From NCBI GenBank assembly GCA_947478005.1, contig CANJVG010000016.1, forward strand, positions 1 through 40,456: a stretch of DNA of 40,456 nucleotides, given 5' to 3'. The DNA is from Bacteroidota bacterium. Its GTDB lineage: Bacteria > Bacteroidota > Bacteroidia > Chitinophagales > LD1. Position numbers and translations under genes: made by a program. The notes under the pieces are model-generated. The model did no database searches, was not told the origin of the DNA, and was given only the letters and a program-made list of their open reading frames with translations. Shown piece after piece: positions 1 to 8,726 of this stretch. Position 1 is the first letter of the stretch. Each line of letters opens with the position of its first letter.

Positions 1-2
1 AT

Positions 3-239
3 GAAAAGTGCTCCGATACCTATAAGCGGTATCAAAAGGTTATAAGGGGAAAGACAGTTTATGAGGGTAACGATATCAGTATTCATACCTACTATTACCT
101 ATCGAGGTGGTTCGACTCCGGGCATAAGCAGTATTTGGACAAGATTAAGTCGAACTCTTTGCGTACGAAAAGTGATGCAGGTCCGGGAAAGGCCATTCAG
201 GAGTTTATCAAATACTTTGAGTTGCCTATTACTATTTAG
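3..239 (+). CDS. C-terminal fragment of an unidentified protein, truncated by the window start
   Basis: Frame 3 is open from the window edge to TAG at 237-239: ...EKCSDTYKRYQKVIRGKTVYEGNDISIHTYYYLSRWFDSGHKQYLDKIKSNSLRTKSDAGPGKAIQEFIKYFELPITI*. Family not recognised. Confidence 0.4.
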   Translation, partial: EKCSDTYKRYQKVIRGKTVYEGNDISIHTYYYLSRWFDSGHKQYLDKIKSNSLRTKSDAGPGKAIQEFIKYFELPITI

Positions 240-452
240 GTTTTATACCTGCCTGCCACAGCTAAATAAGGGCTATTCCAACACTTAAATACCTAAATTC
301 ATTTTTTGGGGCGATCTACTTGGCAGTACGATATTAAAGGTGTCAACATCTATTTTAACTAACAATCAATCTGTACCGGAAATTTATCGAAATAATGCTT
401 ACAGTTTCGATATTCGCCCTTGATACTATTTACATCTATAGAAGCATTTACT

Positions 453-1730
453 ATGAACAAGAGTTTTATTGAAGAGTTACGCTGGCGAAATATGCTGCAT
501 GATATAATGCCGGGCACCGAGGAATTACTGAACAAGGAAATTGTAAGTGGTTATATAGGTTTTGACCCCACAGCCGATTCATTGGGCATAGGCAACATGG
601 TGCAGATAATGACCCTGATGCATTTTCAGCGATGCGGCCACAAACCGATGGCATTGATTGGCGGAGCTACCGGCCGCGTGGGTGACCCTTCGGGCAAAAC
701 AGTAGAGCGTTCGCTGCTTAGTGTGGAAGAGATTCAACACAACCTCGATTGTCAGCAAAAGCAATTAGAGAAATTCCTCGATTTTGATTGTGGTGCTAAC
801 TCGGCTGAGATTGTCAACAACTACGATTGGTTTAAAGACTTTTCCTTCCTCGATTTTATTCGCGATGTGGGCAAACATATTTCCATCAACTATATGCTGG
901 CGAAAGACTCGGTACAAAACCGATTGGAAACCGGTATGAGTTTTACCGAGTTTACTTATCAGTTGATTCAGGGCTACGATTTTTACTGGCTTTGGAAGAA
1001 TAAGAATGTGAAGTTGCAACTAGGTGGAAGCGACCAATGGGGCAACATTGTAACGGGTACAGAATTGATAAGAAGAAAGGATGCTGGCGAAGCTTTTGCG
1101 GTAACTACCCAGCTTATCAAGAAGGCCGATGGCAGCAAATTCGGCAAGAGCGAAGGTGGCAATATTTGGTTAGATGCGAAGAAGACTTCGGTTTATAAGT
1201 TTTACCAGTTCTGGTTAAACGCCAGCGATGCCGATGCGGCAACTTTATTCCGTATTTTTTCGCTCAAAGGAAAAGAAGAAATCGAAGCTTTAGAAAAAGA
1301 ACATCTCGAAGCGCCTCATTTGCGCGTGTTGCAAAAAGCCTTGGCCGATGAAGTAACGGCCCGTGTTCACTCGCCTGAAACGTTGGAGCGAGCGAAGGAA
1401 ACCACCGATATTCTTTTCGGTTCTTCGTTCGAAGCCTTCAGGGGTTTATCGGCCAATGAAATTGAAGATGCCTTTGACAGCGATATTACGTTTAAGGTAA
1501 GCAAAGATTTGTTCGTAGCAGAAATAGATGCGGTGAGTTTGGTAGGCGAAAAGGCGGCTATTTTTCCATCGAAGGGAGAAGCTAAGAAGACCATTCAGGG
1601 CAACGGGGTGAGTGTAAATAAGGAGAAGATAACTTTGGAGAAGAAATTCAACACCAGCGATTTGCTGCATGGTAAATTTCTGTTGGTGCAAAAAGGAAAG
1701 AAGAACTACTATTTAATAATTGCGGAATAA
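453..1730 (+). CDS. tyrS: Tyrosyl-tRNA synthetase
   Basis: [13 protein letters not shown] (HIGH region), [40 protein letters not shown] (KMSKS region), C-terminal S4-like segment. Start chosen at ATG 453 ([21 protein letters not shown]). Confidence 0.96.
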   Translation: MNKSFIEELRWRNMLHDIMPGTEELLNKEIVSGYIGFDPTADSLGIGNMVQIMTLMHFQRCGHKPMALIGGATGRVGDPSGKTVERSLLSVEEIQHNLDCQQKQLEKFLDFDCGANSAEIVNNYDWFKDFSFLDFIRDVGKHISINYMLAKDSVQNRLETGMSFTEFTYQLIQGYDFYWLWKNKNVKLQLGGSDQWGNIVTGTELIRRKDAGEAFAVTTQLIKKADGSKFGKSEGGNIWLDAKKTSVYKFYQFWLNASDADAATLFRIFSLKGKEEIEALEKEHLEAPHLRVLQKALADEVTARVHSPETLERAKETTDILFGSSFEAFRGLSANEIEDAFDSDITFKVSKDLFVAEIDAVSLVGEKAAIFPSKGEAKKTIQGNGVSVNKEKITLEKKFNTSDLLHGKFLLVQKGKKNYYLIIAE

Positions 1731-1733
1731 AAA

Positions 1734-2057
1734 ATGAAGAAAACAGTTGGCCTTATTTTCGTGGTGGCTGCTTTTATGGCGGCTATACAATCATGCGGCA
1801 AAACACCCTTCTCCTGTTTTACTGCCAGCGTGAATATAGATAGCATCCATGTCAACCAGCCGGTTACCTTCTCGGCTCTTTGCACCCGCGATGGCAAAGA
1901 TTTTAACTGGGAGTTTTATGACAATGGCGATTCGATTGAGTTTGGCACCGTGGTCATTAAATCGTTTCCCGACACCGGCACCGTAAAAGTATATCTGCTG
2001 GTGACCAACGGTGGCAAAAGTTCCTCTACTACCCAAACGCTTCATATCCGGCCTTAA
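1734..2057 (+). CDS. Putative lipoprotein with a PKD-like domain
   Basis: Signal peptide with lipobox-like AIQSCGK, then a PKD-like pattern (VTFSALCTRDGKDFNWEFYDNGDS...FPDTGTVKVYLLVTNGG). Confidence 0.7.
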   Translation: MKKTVGLIFVVAAFMAAIQSCGKTPFSCFTASVNIDSIHVNQPVTFSALCTRDGKDFNWEFYDNGDSIEFGTVVIKSFPDTGTVKVYLLVTNGGKSSSTTQTLHIRP

Positions 2058-2092
2058 CGGGCTATCGTTTATTAAGCTCTTTCCAATTTCAT

Positions 2093-2554
2093 ACATTAAA
2101 TGGAACTCTTAGCATGTTAACTGTACCAATTAACAAGCTAAATGGAACTCTTAGCATGTTAACTGCGCCAATTAACAAGCTAAATGGAACTCTTAGCATG
2201 TTAACTGCGCCAATTAACATGCTAAATAGAACTCTTAGCATGTTAACTGTACCAATTAACAAGCTAAATGGAACTCTTAACATGTTAACTGTACCAATTA
2301 GCAAGGTAAATGAAACTCTTAACATGTTAACTGCAGCAAAACACATGTTAAATGAAACTCTTAACATGTTAACTGCGGCAAAACACAAGTTAAATGGAAC
2401 TCCTAACATGTTTTTTGTAGCAAAACACATGTTAAATGAAACTCTTAACATGTTTTCTGCGACAAAAAACAAGTTAAATGGAGCTCGTAACATGTTAACT
2501 GTGGCAAAACACAAGTTAATTGGGTCCCTTAACAGGTTAAGAGAACCAAATAGA
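2093..2554. repeat. Tandem array A: about 22 contiguous 21-bp units, mainly alternating as 42-bp dimers
   Basis: Units read by eye, e.g. ATGTTAACTGTACCAATTAAC / AAGCTAAATGGAACTCTTAGC repeated from 2114 in exact 21-bp steps, with a further unit at 2093-2113. Units degenerate toward 2554. Confidence 0.95.
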
Positions 2555-2668
2555 TAATAATTTTTCTGTTAAAAGCATTGGTTTTTGCTTCGTTTTCCCC
2601 ACTTCAATTATAGGCTAACCTCGGGAGATAGAATATAGATAGGCATAAGAATGGAATCAGAAACAAGA

Positions 2669-3961
2669 CTACTCTGCAATAGCCATTTGCAGCACGTCCA
2701 TCATGCTCTTGGCTTTCAGCAGTATTTCATCCCATTCCTTTTCGGCTATAGAATCGTAAGTAATCGCACCGCCCACCCTTACCGATAGATACTTTTGGGT
2801 GGCATTGTAAAATATACTGCGAATGACCACATTAAAATCGAAATCGCCCTGAGCAGTAATATAGCCCACACTGCCGCTGTATAGCCCGCGTTTAAAATCT
2901 TCGTAGCGCTCAATGTTCTTCATCACCTCCACCTTGGGCGATCCGGTCATGCTGCCCATCGGGAAGGCATTGCGCAGCGCATTGGTAAAATGAAGTCCTT
3001 CTTCCATTTCGGCACTCACCGTTGAAATCATTTGGTTCACGGTGTTGAATTCATATACACCAAACAACTCTTCTACCTTCACAGTTCCTGCTTTAGAACT
3101 TCGGGCCAAATCATTGCGCACCAAATCAACAATCATCACGTTCTCGGCCTGCTCTTTCAAATCATTTTGCAGTTGCGCTTTCAGCACCTGATTTTGCTCC
3201 TCTGTTTCGCCTTTGCCAATAGTACCTTTAATAGGTTGGGAAATCAGCTTACTAGCTTCCTTCTTCATAAATCGTTCGGGACTTGCGCAAAGCAGATACT
3301 TGTCATCGAGTTTGAAGAACGAACTGAAAGGCGCCTTTGCTTTTTCGTTCAACTCAAGAAAGGTTTGCACCGGCTGAATGGCGGCACCTTCGGCATAAAA
3401 CTCGTTGCAATAATTCAACTCATAAAAATCACCCGCCTCAATCTGCACTCTTATTTCCTCGATATTCTTTAAATAAACCTCTTTCGAAGTTCTTGTTCGA
3501 AGTGTCGTAGCTAAAGTCTTTTGTTTAAAATCTAAAGTCTCCCGTCTAATTACCTCTATCAATTCAAATGTCTCCGGATAGTTTCTGTTTACCGTCAACT
3601 TATTTTCGGTTATTTCAAAAATATATCTAGGCTTAAAGAAGAACAACTCAGGGAATTTTAAATCATCCCGGTTTTTGCTTTCAAGCTGCTCTGTTTGATT
3701 TTTTAAATCGTAAGAAAGAAACCCGAAGATAGTGCTGCCCGCTTGTTCGTGAAAGGCTTTTAGCTGTTGAAAGGAATCTTCCGAGCTTGTTATTTCATCT
3801 ACTGCATCTATGGCCAACATCCATTCTTTGCTTCGAGAAGTTTTGTGGGGATACTGATTGGAGTCTAATAAACAAACTACGTGGAAGCGGTTCGCCCATT
3901 GCAGCGCCTGCTGCTTGAACAGTTCAATATCGGGAAGCGAAACGGTTGTTGATTCTGCCAC
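2669..3961 (-). CDS. pabB: Aminodeoxychorismate/anthranilate synthase component I family (PabB-like)
   Basis: Chorismate-binding motifs: GDFYELNYCNEF, PFSSFFKLDDKYLLCASPERFMK, PIKGTIGKG, ENVMIVDLVRNDLARSSKAGTVKVEELFGVY, FPMGSMTGSPKVEVMKNIERYE, RGLYSGSVGYI. Confidence 0.88.
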   Translation of the reverse strand: MAESTTVSLPDIELFKQQALQWANRFHVVCLLDSNQYPHKTSRSKEWMLAIDAVDEITSSEDSFQQLKAFHEQAGSTIFGFLSYDLKNQTEQLESKNRDDLKFPELFFFKPRYIFEITENKLTVNRNYPETFELIEVIRRETLDFKQKTLATTLRTRTSKEVYLKNIEEIRVQIEAGDFYELNYCNEFYAEGAAIQPVQTFLELNEKAKAPFSSFFKLDDKYLLCASPERFMKKEASKLISQPIKGTIGKGETEEQNQVLKAQLQNDLKEQAENVMIVDLVRNDLARSSKAGTVKVEELFGVYEFNTVNQMISTVSAEMEEGLHFTNALRNAFPMGSMTGSPKVEVMKNIERYEDFKRGLYSGSVGYITAQGDFDFNVVIRSIFYNATQKYLSVRVGGAITYDSIAEKEWDEILLKAKSMMDVLQMAIAE

Positions 3962-3990
3962 GCGGTAATATTAGTGAAAGTGGCAAAGAA

Positions 3991-4506
3991 TTAATCCTGC
4001 GATAGGAGGGTAGCCTTAAACAAACCCTGCAAGCGTTTGGCCTTTGCATACTGCACAGAGTCTGTTACCAGCACCCGCATTAAAACAGCTCCTTGTTTAG
4101 AAGGAACCCGTATGCAACCGTTTACCCTGTTTACAGAAGAAAGTCTTACCGAATATTTTCTCTTAAACCCCTGTAAGTTATTCATGACATAATAAGGCTG
4201 CACATTATCGCCATAGAAAGCCAACGAGCAGTATTGAAGAGTAGTATCAGGAAATTCACCGGTGATGAGTAAATCATTTTTGCTTACATCGTAAAAGCAG
4301 GCATCGTACACAAAATCAGGATTAGGCAGAACCACCCTGCGCAATTTAGCATCTGTCTTGGGTGCTACGATAACCGTATTCAAGTCTTGACCCGAACGGT
4401 ATTTGGCAATGGCAAAAACAAGATTGGGCAAATAAGCAATCAGAATATATTGAGTGCCATAAACGATAAGCGCAAAGAGCACAATAGGTTTTAAATAGGA
4501 TTTCAT
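3991..4506 (-). CDS. DUF1254-like membrane-anchored protein
   Basis: N-terminal TM segment, then PNPDFVYDACFYDVSKNDLLITGEFPDTTLQYCSLAFYGDNVQPYYVMNN, resembling the DUF1254 N-terminal region. Confidence 0.6.
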   Translation of the reverse strand: MKSYLKPIVLFALIVYGTQYILIAYLPNLVFAIAKYRSGQDLNTVIVAPKTDAKLRRVVLPNPDFVYDACFYDVSKNDLLITGEFPDTTLQYCSLAFYGDNVQPYYVMNNLQGFKRKYSVRLSSVNRVNGCIRVPSKQGAVLMRVLVTDSVQYAKAKRLQGLFKATLLSQD

Positions 4507-5069
4507 TTCGCCAGTCGTTTTATTTGGGGTAATGAAATACTATCGAGCTTTTCTATAAAAGCCTTGTCGCCTTTGTAAATACGAAGCACCAGATTAAATC
4601 TCTTTTTGTCAGCAGTTGGCAACCAATTGCCACTTTGCTTAGTTGCGGAAACGTTGATTGTAAAGTTTCCCGCACTATCGGTTTGCAGATTGGTATTGTT
4701 GAATGAGTAGCGTTCCTTTTTATTCGGAATCAGATAAAGGTCTTTGCCGTATGCCGTAATGCTCCAGTATTTTGCATCTATCTCATTAACGTTGCCTTGA
4801 ATGCTGTAATCGTTTTCGGCATCCAATAGAGCCTCTTTATCATCGCGCTTGGCAAACAAATAAATTGCTTCTTCGCTGGGAAGGGCAAACAACGCAAACA
4901 GACTTACCTGTGTAGTCAGCAAATTGTCTTTTCCGAGTGGTAGCGCCTTACTTCCGGTCCAGCTTCCATTGCGGAAGAACGCTTTGTTATGCTCGAGATT
5001 AGCTATGCGATAGGTACCGACTGCTACACCCACTATAACTGCTACCAAAACGAAGAGCCATTTTTTCAC
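4503..5069 (-). CDS. DUF1214-like membrane-anchored protein
   Basis: N-terminal TM segment. 'AKYWSITAYGKDLYLIPNKKERYSFNNTNLQTDSAGNFTINVSATKQSGNWLPTADKKRFNLVLRIYKGD' matches the DUF1214-type C-terminal pattern. Overlaps the downstream gene by 4 bp. Confidence 0.6.
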   Translation of the reverse strand: MKKWLFVLVAVIVGVAVGTYRIANLEHNKAFFRNGSWTGSKALPLGKDNLLTTQVSLFALFALPSEEAIYLFAKRDDKEALLDAENDYSIQGNVNEIDAKYWSITAYGKDLYLIPNKKERYSFNNTNLQTDSAGNFTINVSATKQSGNWLPTADKKRFNLVLRIYKGDKAFIEKLDSISLPQIKRLAK

Positions 5070-5182
5070 AGCGCGAATATATTTATTGAAGAAGGAAGAT
5101 GGTATATTATTGAATCAAACAACTTTATCGATGTAAAGGTATTTTGATACAGTTTTCTATATTCGATTTTATATTTACCCGC

Positions 5183-5377
5183 ATGAAAACAATTTTTGCT
5201 ATTGCTGTAACCTGCTTTATCCTTTTCACTTTCAACTCCTGCAAGCAGTGTACTACCTGCACCAAGTATCCAAGTGCCAACGATAGTTTTAAGTTTTGCA
5301 AATCAGATTATGCCTCTGATGACTCCTATAATTCGGCTTATCGCTATTATCAATCGGTAGGTTACCGTTGCGAGTAG
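5183..5377 (+). CDS. Small Cys-rich putative lipoprotein
   Basis: MKTIFAIAVTCFILFTFNSCKQCTTCTKYPS...: signal peptide with lipobox-like FNSC, 6-7 Cys in the mature part. Confidence 0.6.
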   Translation: MKTIFAIAVTCFILFTFNSCKQCTTCTKYPSANDSFKFCKSDYASDDSYNSAYRYYQSVGYRCE

Positions 5378-5378
5378 A

Positions 5379-6077
5379 TTACTCGCTAAACATATACCCC
5401 ACTCCATGAACTGAGCGAAAGTGTTTCGGCTGAGTTGGATCAATTTCGAAATGTCTACGCAAGTTCAAAATGAAATTATCGATGGTCCTTGTGTTCGGAA
5501 AGTCTTTATACTCCCATACAAAAAGCAATATCTGCTGACGTGACAATGCCTTATTTTTATTGCGGATGAGATAGTTAAGTAGTCTTAATTCACGCACGGT
5601 CAATTCAAACTCACTGCCGTCAGTTCCTGTTGCTTTCGAATTGTTGAAGTTAATTTTGTTGTTGCCGAAATAGTAGATGTTAAGCGACTCCTGTGGAGCA
5701 GCAACAATCTTGGCCCTTTTCAATAGCGCTTTAACGCGCAAAAGGAGTTCTTCCAGATTAAATGGTTTGGAGAGATAGTCATCGGCTCCTCGCTTGAGTC
5801 CTTCCACCCTGTCGCTAATAGAATGCTTGGCAGTTAAAAAGATAATAGGCGTTTTGTTATCAGTTAGTCGTATTTTTTCGCAAATATCAAACCCGTTTAC
5901 TTCAGGCAACATCACATCAAGTATAATTAAATCGTGTTTACCTTTTGCGGCCAATTTAATGGCTTTTCCCCCGGTAGCTGCTTCAACGACCGAATAACCT
6001 TCCATTTCAAGATTCATTTTTATTGCTTCCCGAAGTGATTCCTCATCTTCTACCAAAAGTATACGGGTTTCTGCCAT
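5379..6077 (-). CDS. OmpR/PhoB-family response regulator
   Basis: Receiver domain (ILLVEDEESLREAI, DLIILDVMLPEVNGFDIC, PIIFLTAK, GADDYLSKPF) plus C-terminal winged helix (RTIDNFILNLRRHFE...FRSVHGVGYMF). Confidence 0.95.
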   Translation of the reverse strand: MAETRILLVEDEESLREAIKMNLEMEGYSVVEAATGGKAIKLAAKGKHDLIILDVMLPEVNGFDICEKIRLTDNKTPIIFLTAKHSISDRVEGLKRGADDYLSKPFNLEELLLRVKALLKRAKIVAAPQESLNIYYFGNNKINFNNSKATGTDGSEFELTVRELRLLNYLIRNKNKALSRQQILLFVWEYKDFPNTRTIDNFILNLRRHFEIDPTQPKHFRSVHGVGYMFSE

Positions 6078-6170
6078 GCGATTTATTTGTGCGGTAAAGG
6101 AAAAGCAAAAGCCTTAAAGAAAAGACTGTTTTGAAAATAAATTGTCATGGAATTGTAAAAAGAATCGGCA

Positions 6171-7181
6171 CTAAGATAAAGCGGCCGAGGGAAAGGTGAT
6201 TATAAAAACTGTCCCGCGCGGCTCATTATCCGTAACTGCAATAGTACCATGGTAAATTTGTACCACACTATTCACCAGATAAAGACCCAGGCCCGTGCCT
6301 TTGGTAGCACGGGTTTCTTCACTGCCAATGCGGTAGAATTTTTCAAACACCTTTTCTTTCAGACTATCCTCTATCCCTATACCGGTATCAGCTACGGTGA
6401 GCACAATAAAATTATCCCGGTGCATAAGCGACACATTTACTTTTGAGTCTTCTTCGGAATACTTTATAGCGTTTTCAATAAGGTTAGTAATGATAGATAC
6501 AAAGGCCATGGCATCGATGTACATCTGCACCTCAGGTTCAATCTCTGTTTCAATAACAATCGACTTTTTGTTGTTTAAGAACCTGTTGACGGTGTTGGCA
6601 GTAATCTCCGAAATGTCGGTTTCACTATTGATGAATCCCGTGGCATTTTGTTCAATTTTAGCTGCAAATAAAATATTGTCAACCAGCGCATTCAGTCGTT
6701 CCACATCCCCCAGTGAATTGGAGATGAGCCGCTCGCTCTGTTGCGGTTCGAGCTTGCGCTGCTGGATAGTTTGCAGCGCTAGCTTGATGCTGGAAAGAGG
6801 CGATTTTAACTCGTGCGTGATAGATAAGGTGAAATTCTTTTGCTGCTCGGCCAATTGTATTTCTTGAGCAAATACCTTGCGCACCCTAAATAAACCAAGA
6901 GCCATTAGAACCATAAAGGCAAAGCCTTCTGTCAAGATCATGAATTTTTGACGGTGATACTTGGCTTCGGTGGCTAGATATTCATTGCTCAATTTATAGT
7001 TAGCCTGATTGTTGGCTGCATGGAAGTAGATTTCGTTTAGTTGTATTTTCTCTTTGAAGGCTGTTTCGTTTTTGTCGTAAAGTAAGTAAGCCCACCAAAG
7101 AGTAAATGCCAATATATAAGCGGATACTATATAGAACGTACTAAAAAGATTGGGAGTGGTAATTTTTTTAAGCACGCTCAA
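6171..7181 (-). CDS. Sensor histidine kinase, partner of the adjacent response regulator
   Basis: Two TM segments, H-box SITHELKSPLSSIKLALQTI, N-box NLIENAIKYS, G boxes VADTGIGI...GTGLGLYLVNSVVQIYHG. Confidence 0.95.
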   Translation of the reverse strand: MSVLKKITTPNLFSTFYIVSAYILAFTLWWAYLLYDKNETAFKEKIQLNEIYFHAANNQANYKLSNEYLATEAKYHRQKFMILTEGFAFMVLMALGLFRVRKVFAQEIQLAEQQKNFTLSITHELKSPLSSIKLALQTIQQRKLEPQQSERLISNSLGDVERLNALVDNILFAAKIEQNATGFINSETDISEITANTVNRFLNNKKSIVIETEIEPEVQMYIDAMAFVSIITNLIENAIKYSEEDSKVNVSLMHRDNFIVLTVADTGIGIEDSLKEKVFEKFYRIGSEETRATKGTGLGLYLVNSVVQIYHGTIAVTDNEPRGTVFIITFPSAALS

Positions 7182-7246
7182 AAATAATAATTTAGCAGGC
7201 TACACTACTATTACAAAAGAACAACTGAATTTCTTATTTTTAGTTT

Positions 7247-8074
7247 ATGGCGAAAAAGAAGCGCAAAGAAAAGGACCCCGAAGAATTAAGTACTGAAAAT
7301 GAATTGATGAAGCTTAAAATGATGGCTGAATTTGGAGGTAAATTCGTTGACAACGAAAATATACCGCCCGAATTGGAAAATCTGTTTCTGAAACAAATCC
7401 TCAACTTTCACCGAAAAAGCGACCGCACTAAGCTAACCACAGTTTTCCAATTGATTGGTGAGCCGGAGTATGACCATGTAAATGATTTAAGCGAAAAGGA
7501 GATTACTAAGGAGTTAGCCCGGCTTCTGAAGATGATGCGGAAAAAAGGGATTGATTTAGATTTCTATCCCGAAACCGGTGAGCGCGAGATATACCGTTTT
7601 GTGGTGGAGGAGCTTTTTAAAGAAGAGGTACCGGAAGGTCGTGTAAAGGGTTGGATAAATGAGTTTACCTATGAAGATTATTACCCTAATCCCGAAGCAG
7701 ACGCGAAATATATCACTGAATTATGTCTTGAATTTGTCTTCGAAAAGGACGCATTCCTCCTTCCCGACCTGCTTAGCGATGATATGAAGGACCATTTGGG
7801 TCTCACGGTAGATACAGAAGATGTAATTGATGCGATTGAAGAATTTAAGCAACAGTTTAACCAATTGAAGTTAGCGGACCTTAATATGAAGGTTACAGAA
7901 CTGGGTGCTGATGGGCACACAGCCAGAGTAGTAGCTGATGTGGAGTATAAAACCCAATTTGAAAAGGGTAAGAAGTTTAAAACAGAAACCGCACGCCTTG
8001 AAATTGGGCTAACAAAAGGTGGGGATGAAGCCGACTGGTGGGTAGTGAATCAAATTATTTCGGACTTGTTTTGA
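7247..8074 (+). CDS. Conserved hypothetical protein, cytoplasmic and charged
   Basis: Uninterrupted 275-aa ORF with coding-like composition, ATG start, followed by a strong terminator hairpin. Confidence 0.7.
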   Translation: MAKKKRKEKDPEELSTENELMKLKMMAEFGGKFVDNENIPPELENLFLKQILNFHRKSDRTKLTTVFQLIGEPEYDHVNDLSEKEITKELARLLKMMRKKGIDLDFYPETGEREIYRFVVEELFKEEVPEGRVKGWINEFTYEDYYPNPEADAKYITELCLEFVFEKDAFLLPDLLSDDMKDHLGLTVDTEDVIDAIEEFKQQFNQLKLADLNMKVTELGADGHTARVVADVEYKTQFEKGKKFKTETARLEIGLTKGGDEADWWVVNQIISDLF

Positions 8075-8123
8075 ATCAGATTTCGGGCTTAGCTTATACA
8101 TCGTCAGTTAGGGTTAAAATAAA

Positions 8124-8159
8124 GAAAGCGGGTGCATTGAATTTTTTGCACCCGCTTTC
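8124..8159 (+). terminator. Rho-independent terminator-like hairpin
   Basis: GAAAGCGGGTGCA-ttgaatttt-TGCACCCGCTTTC: 13-bp near-perfect stem just downstream of the 7247-8074 CDS. Confidence 0.85.
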
Positions 8160-8377
8160 GCGTTTTTGGATTTTAATTGAACAATTAAACACCTTACACT
8201 TGTATAAACGAACATCTGCATCGAAGTGTTTCGTGGATTGGGCTCATTAAAACAAACCGCTTATTGTTTAACTAAAGGCGCAACATTCTTTGATGAGTTC
8301 TGTTGATGAATGCGATTAGTGGCGTGGTGGAGCGAATTGTTTAAGCAGATTTCCTTCTTGCTCAATAAGCCCTATTA

Positions 8378-8725
8378 TTGTGGATGAATTGGACCCCTTT
8401 AATTAATATTCATCAGTTGGATGAGATAGACCGAGAATCAGGAGCGAAAAAGATATTGCTTTTTAAACACAGTACCCGCTGCAGCATCAGCCATACTGCC
8501 AAAGCACGACTCGAAAGGTCGTGGAATGCGGAGAACGATAAAGAAGTGCACACTTATTACTTAGACCTTTTAGCCTACCGAAGTTTATCGAACGCTATTG
8601 CTGAAAGATATGGGATTGAGCATCAATCTCCACAGGTTTTAATGATTTCTAAAGGCAAGTGTATCCTCACACAATCGCATTTGAGTATTTCTGCTGCTGA
8701 TATAATGGAGGCAAGCGCCCTTTAG
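8378..8725 (+). CDS. ytxJ: YtxJ-like thioredoxin-fold protein (bacillithiol-system-type)
   Basis: LLFKHSTRCSISHTAKARLERSW...YYLDLLAYRSLSNAIAERYGIEHQSPQVLMISKGKCI...SHLSISAADI matches the YtxJ pattern. The start could be the internal ATG at 8384. Confidence 0.85.
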   Translation: MWMNWTPLINIHQLDEIDRESGAKKILLFKHSTRCSISHTAKARLERSWNAENDKEVHTYYLDLLAYRSLSNAIAERYGIEHQSPQVLMISKGKCILTQSHLSISAADIMEASAL

Positions 8726-8726
8726 T

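Noticed and set aside
61-288. 75-aa plus-strand ORF at the left edge
   Set aside because: A more plausible reading frame (frame 3, ending at 239) covers the same region as the tail of a truncated gene.
2089-2557. Opposed ORFs of 141 aa (minus) and 147 aa (plus) as protein genes
   Set aside because: Both strands stay open because the tandem unit is 21 bp (a multiple of 3). The peptides are 7/14-aa periodic by construction. More likely a DNA repeat than two overlapping genes, though translation of the + ORF is not excluded.
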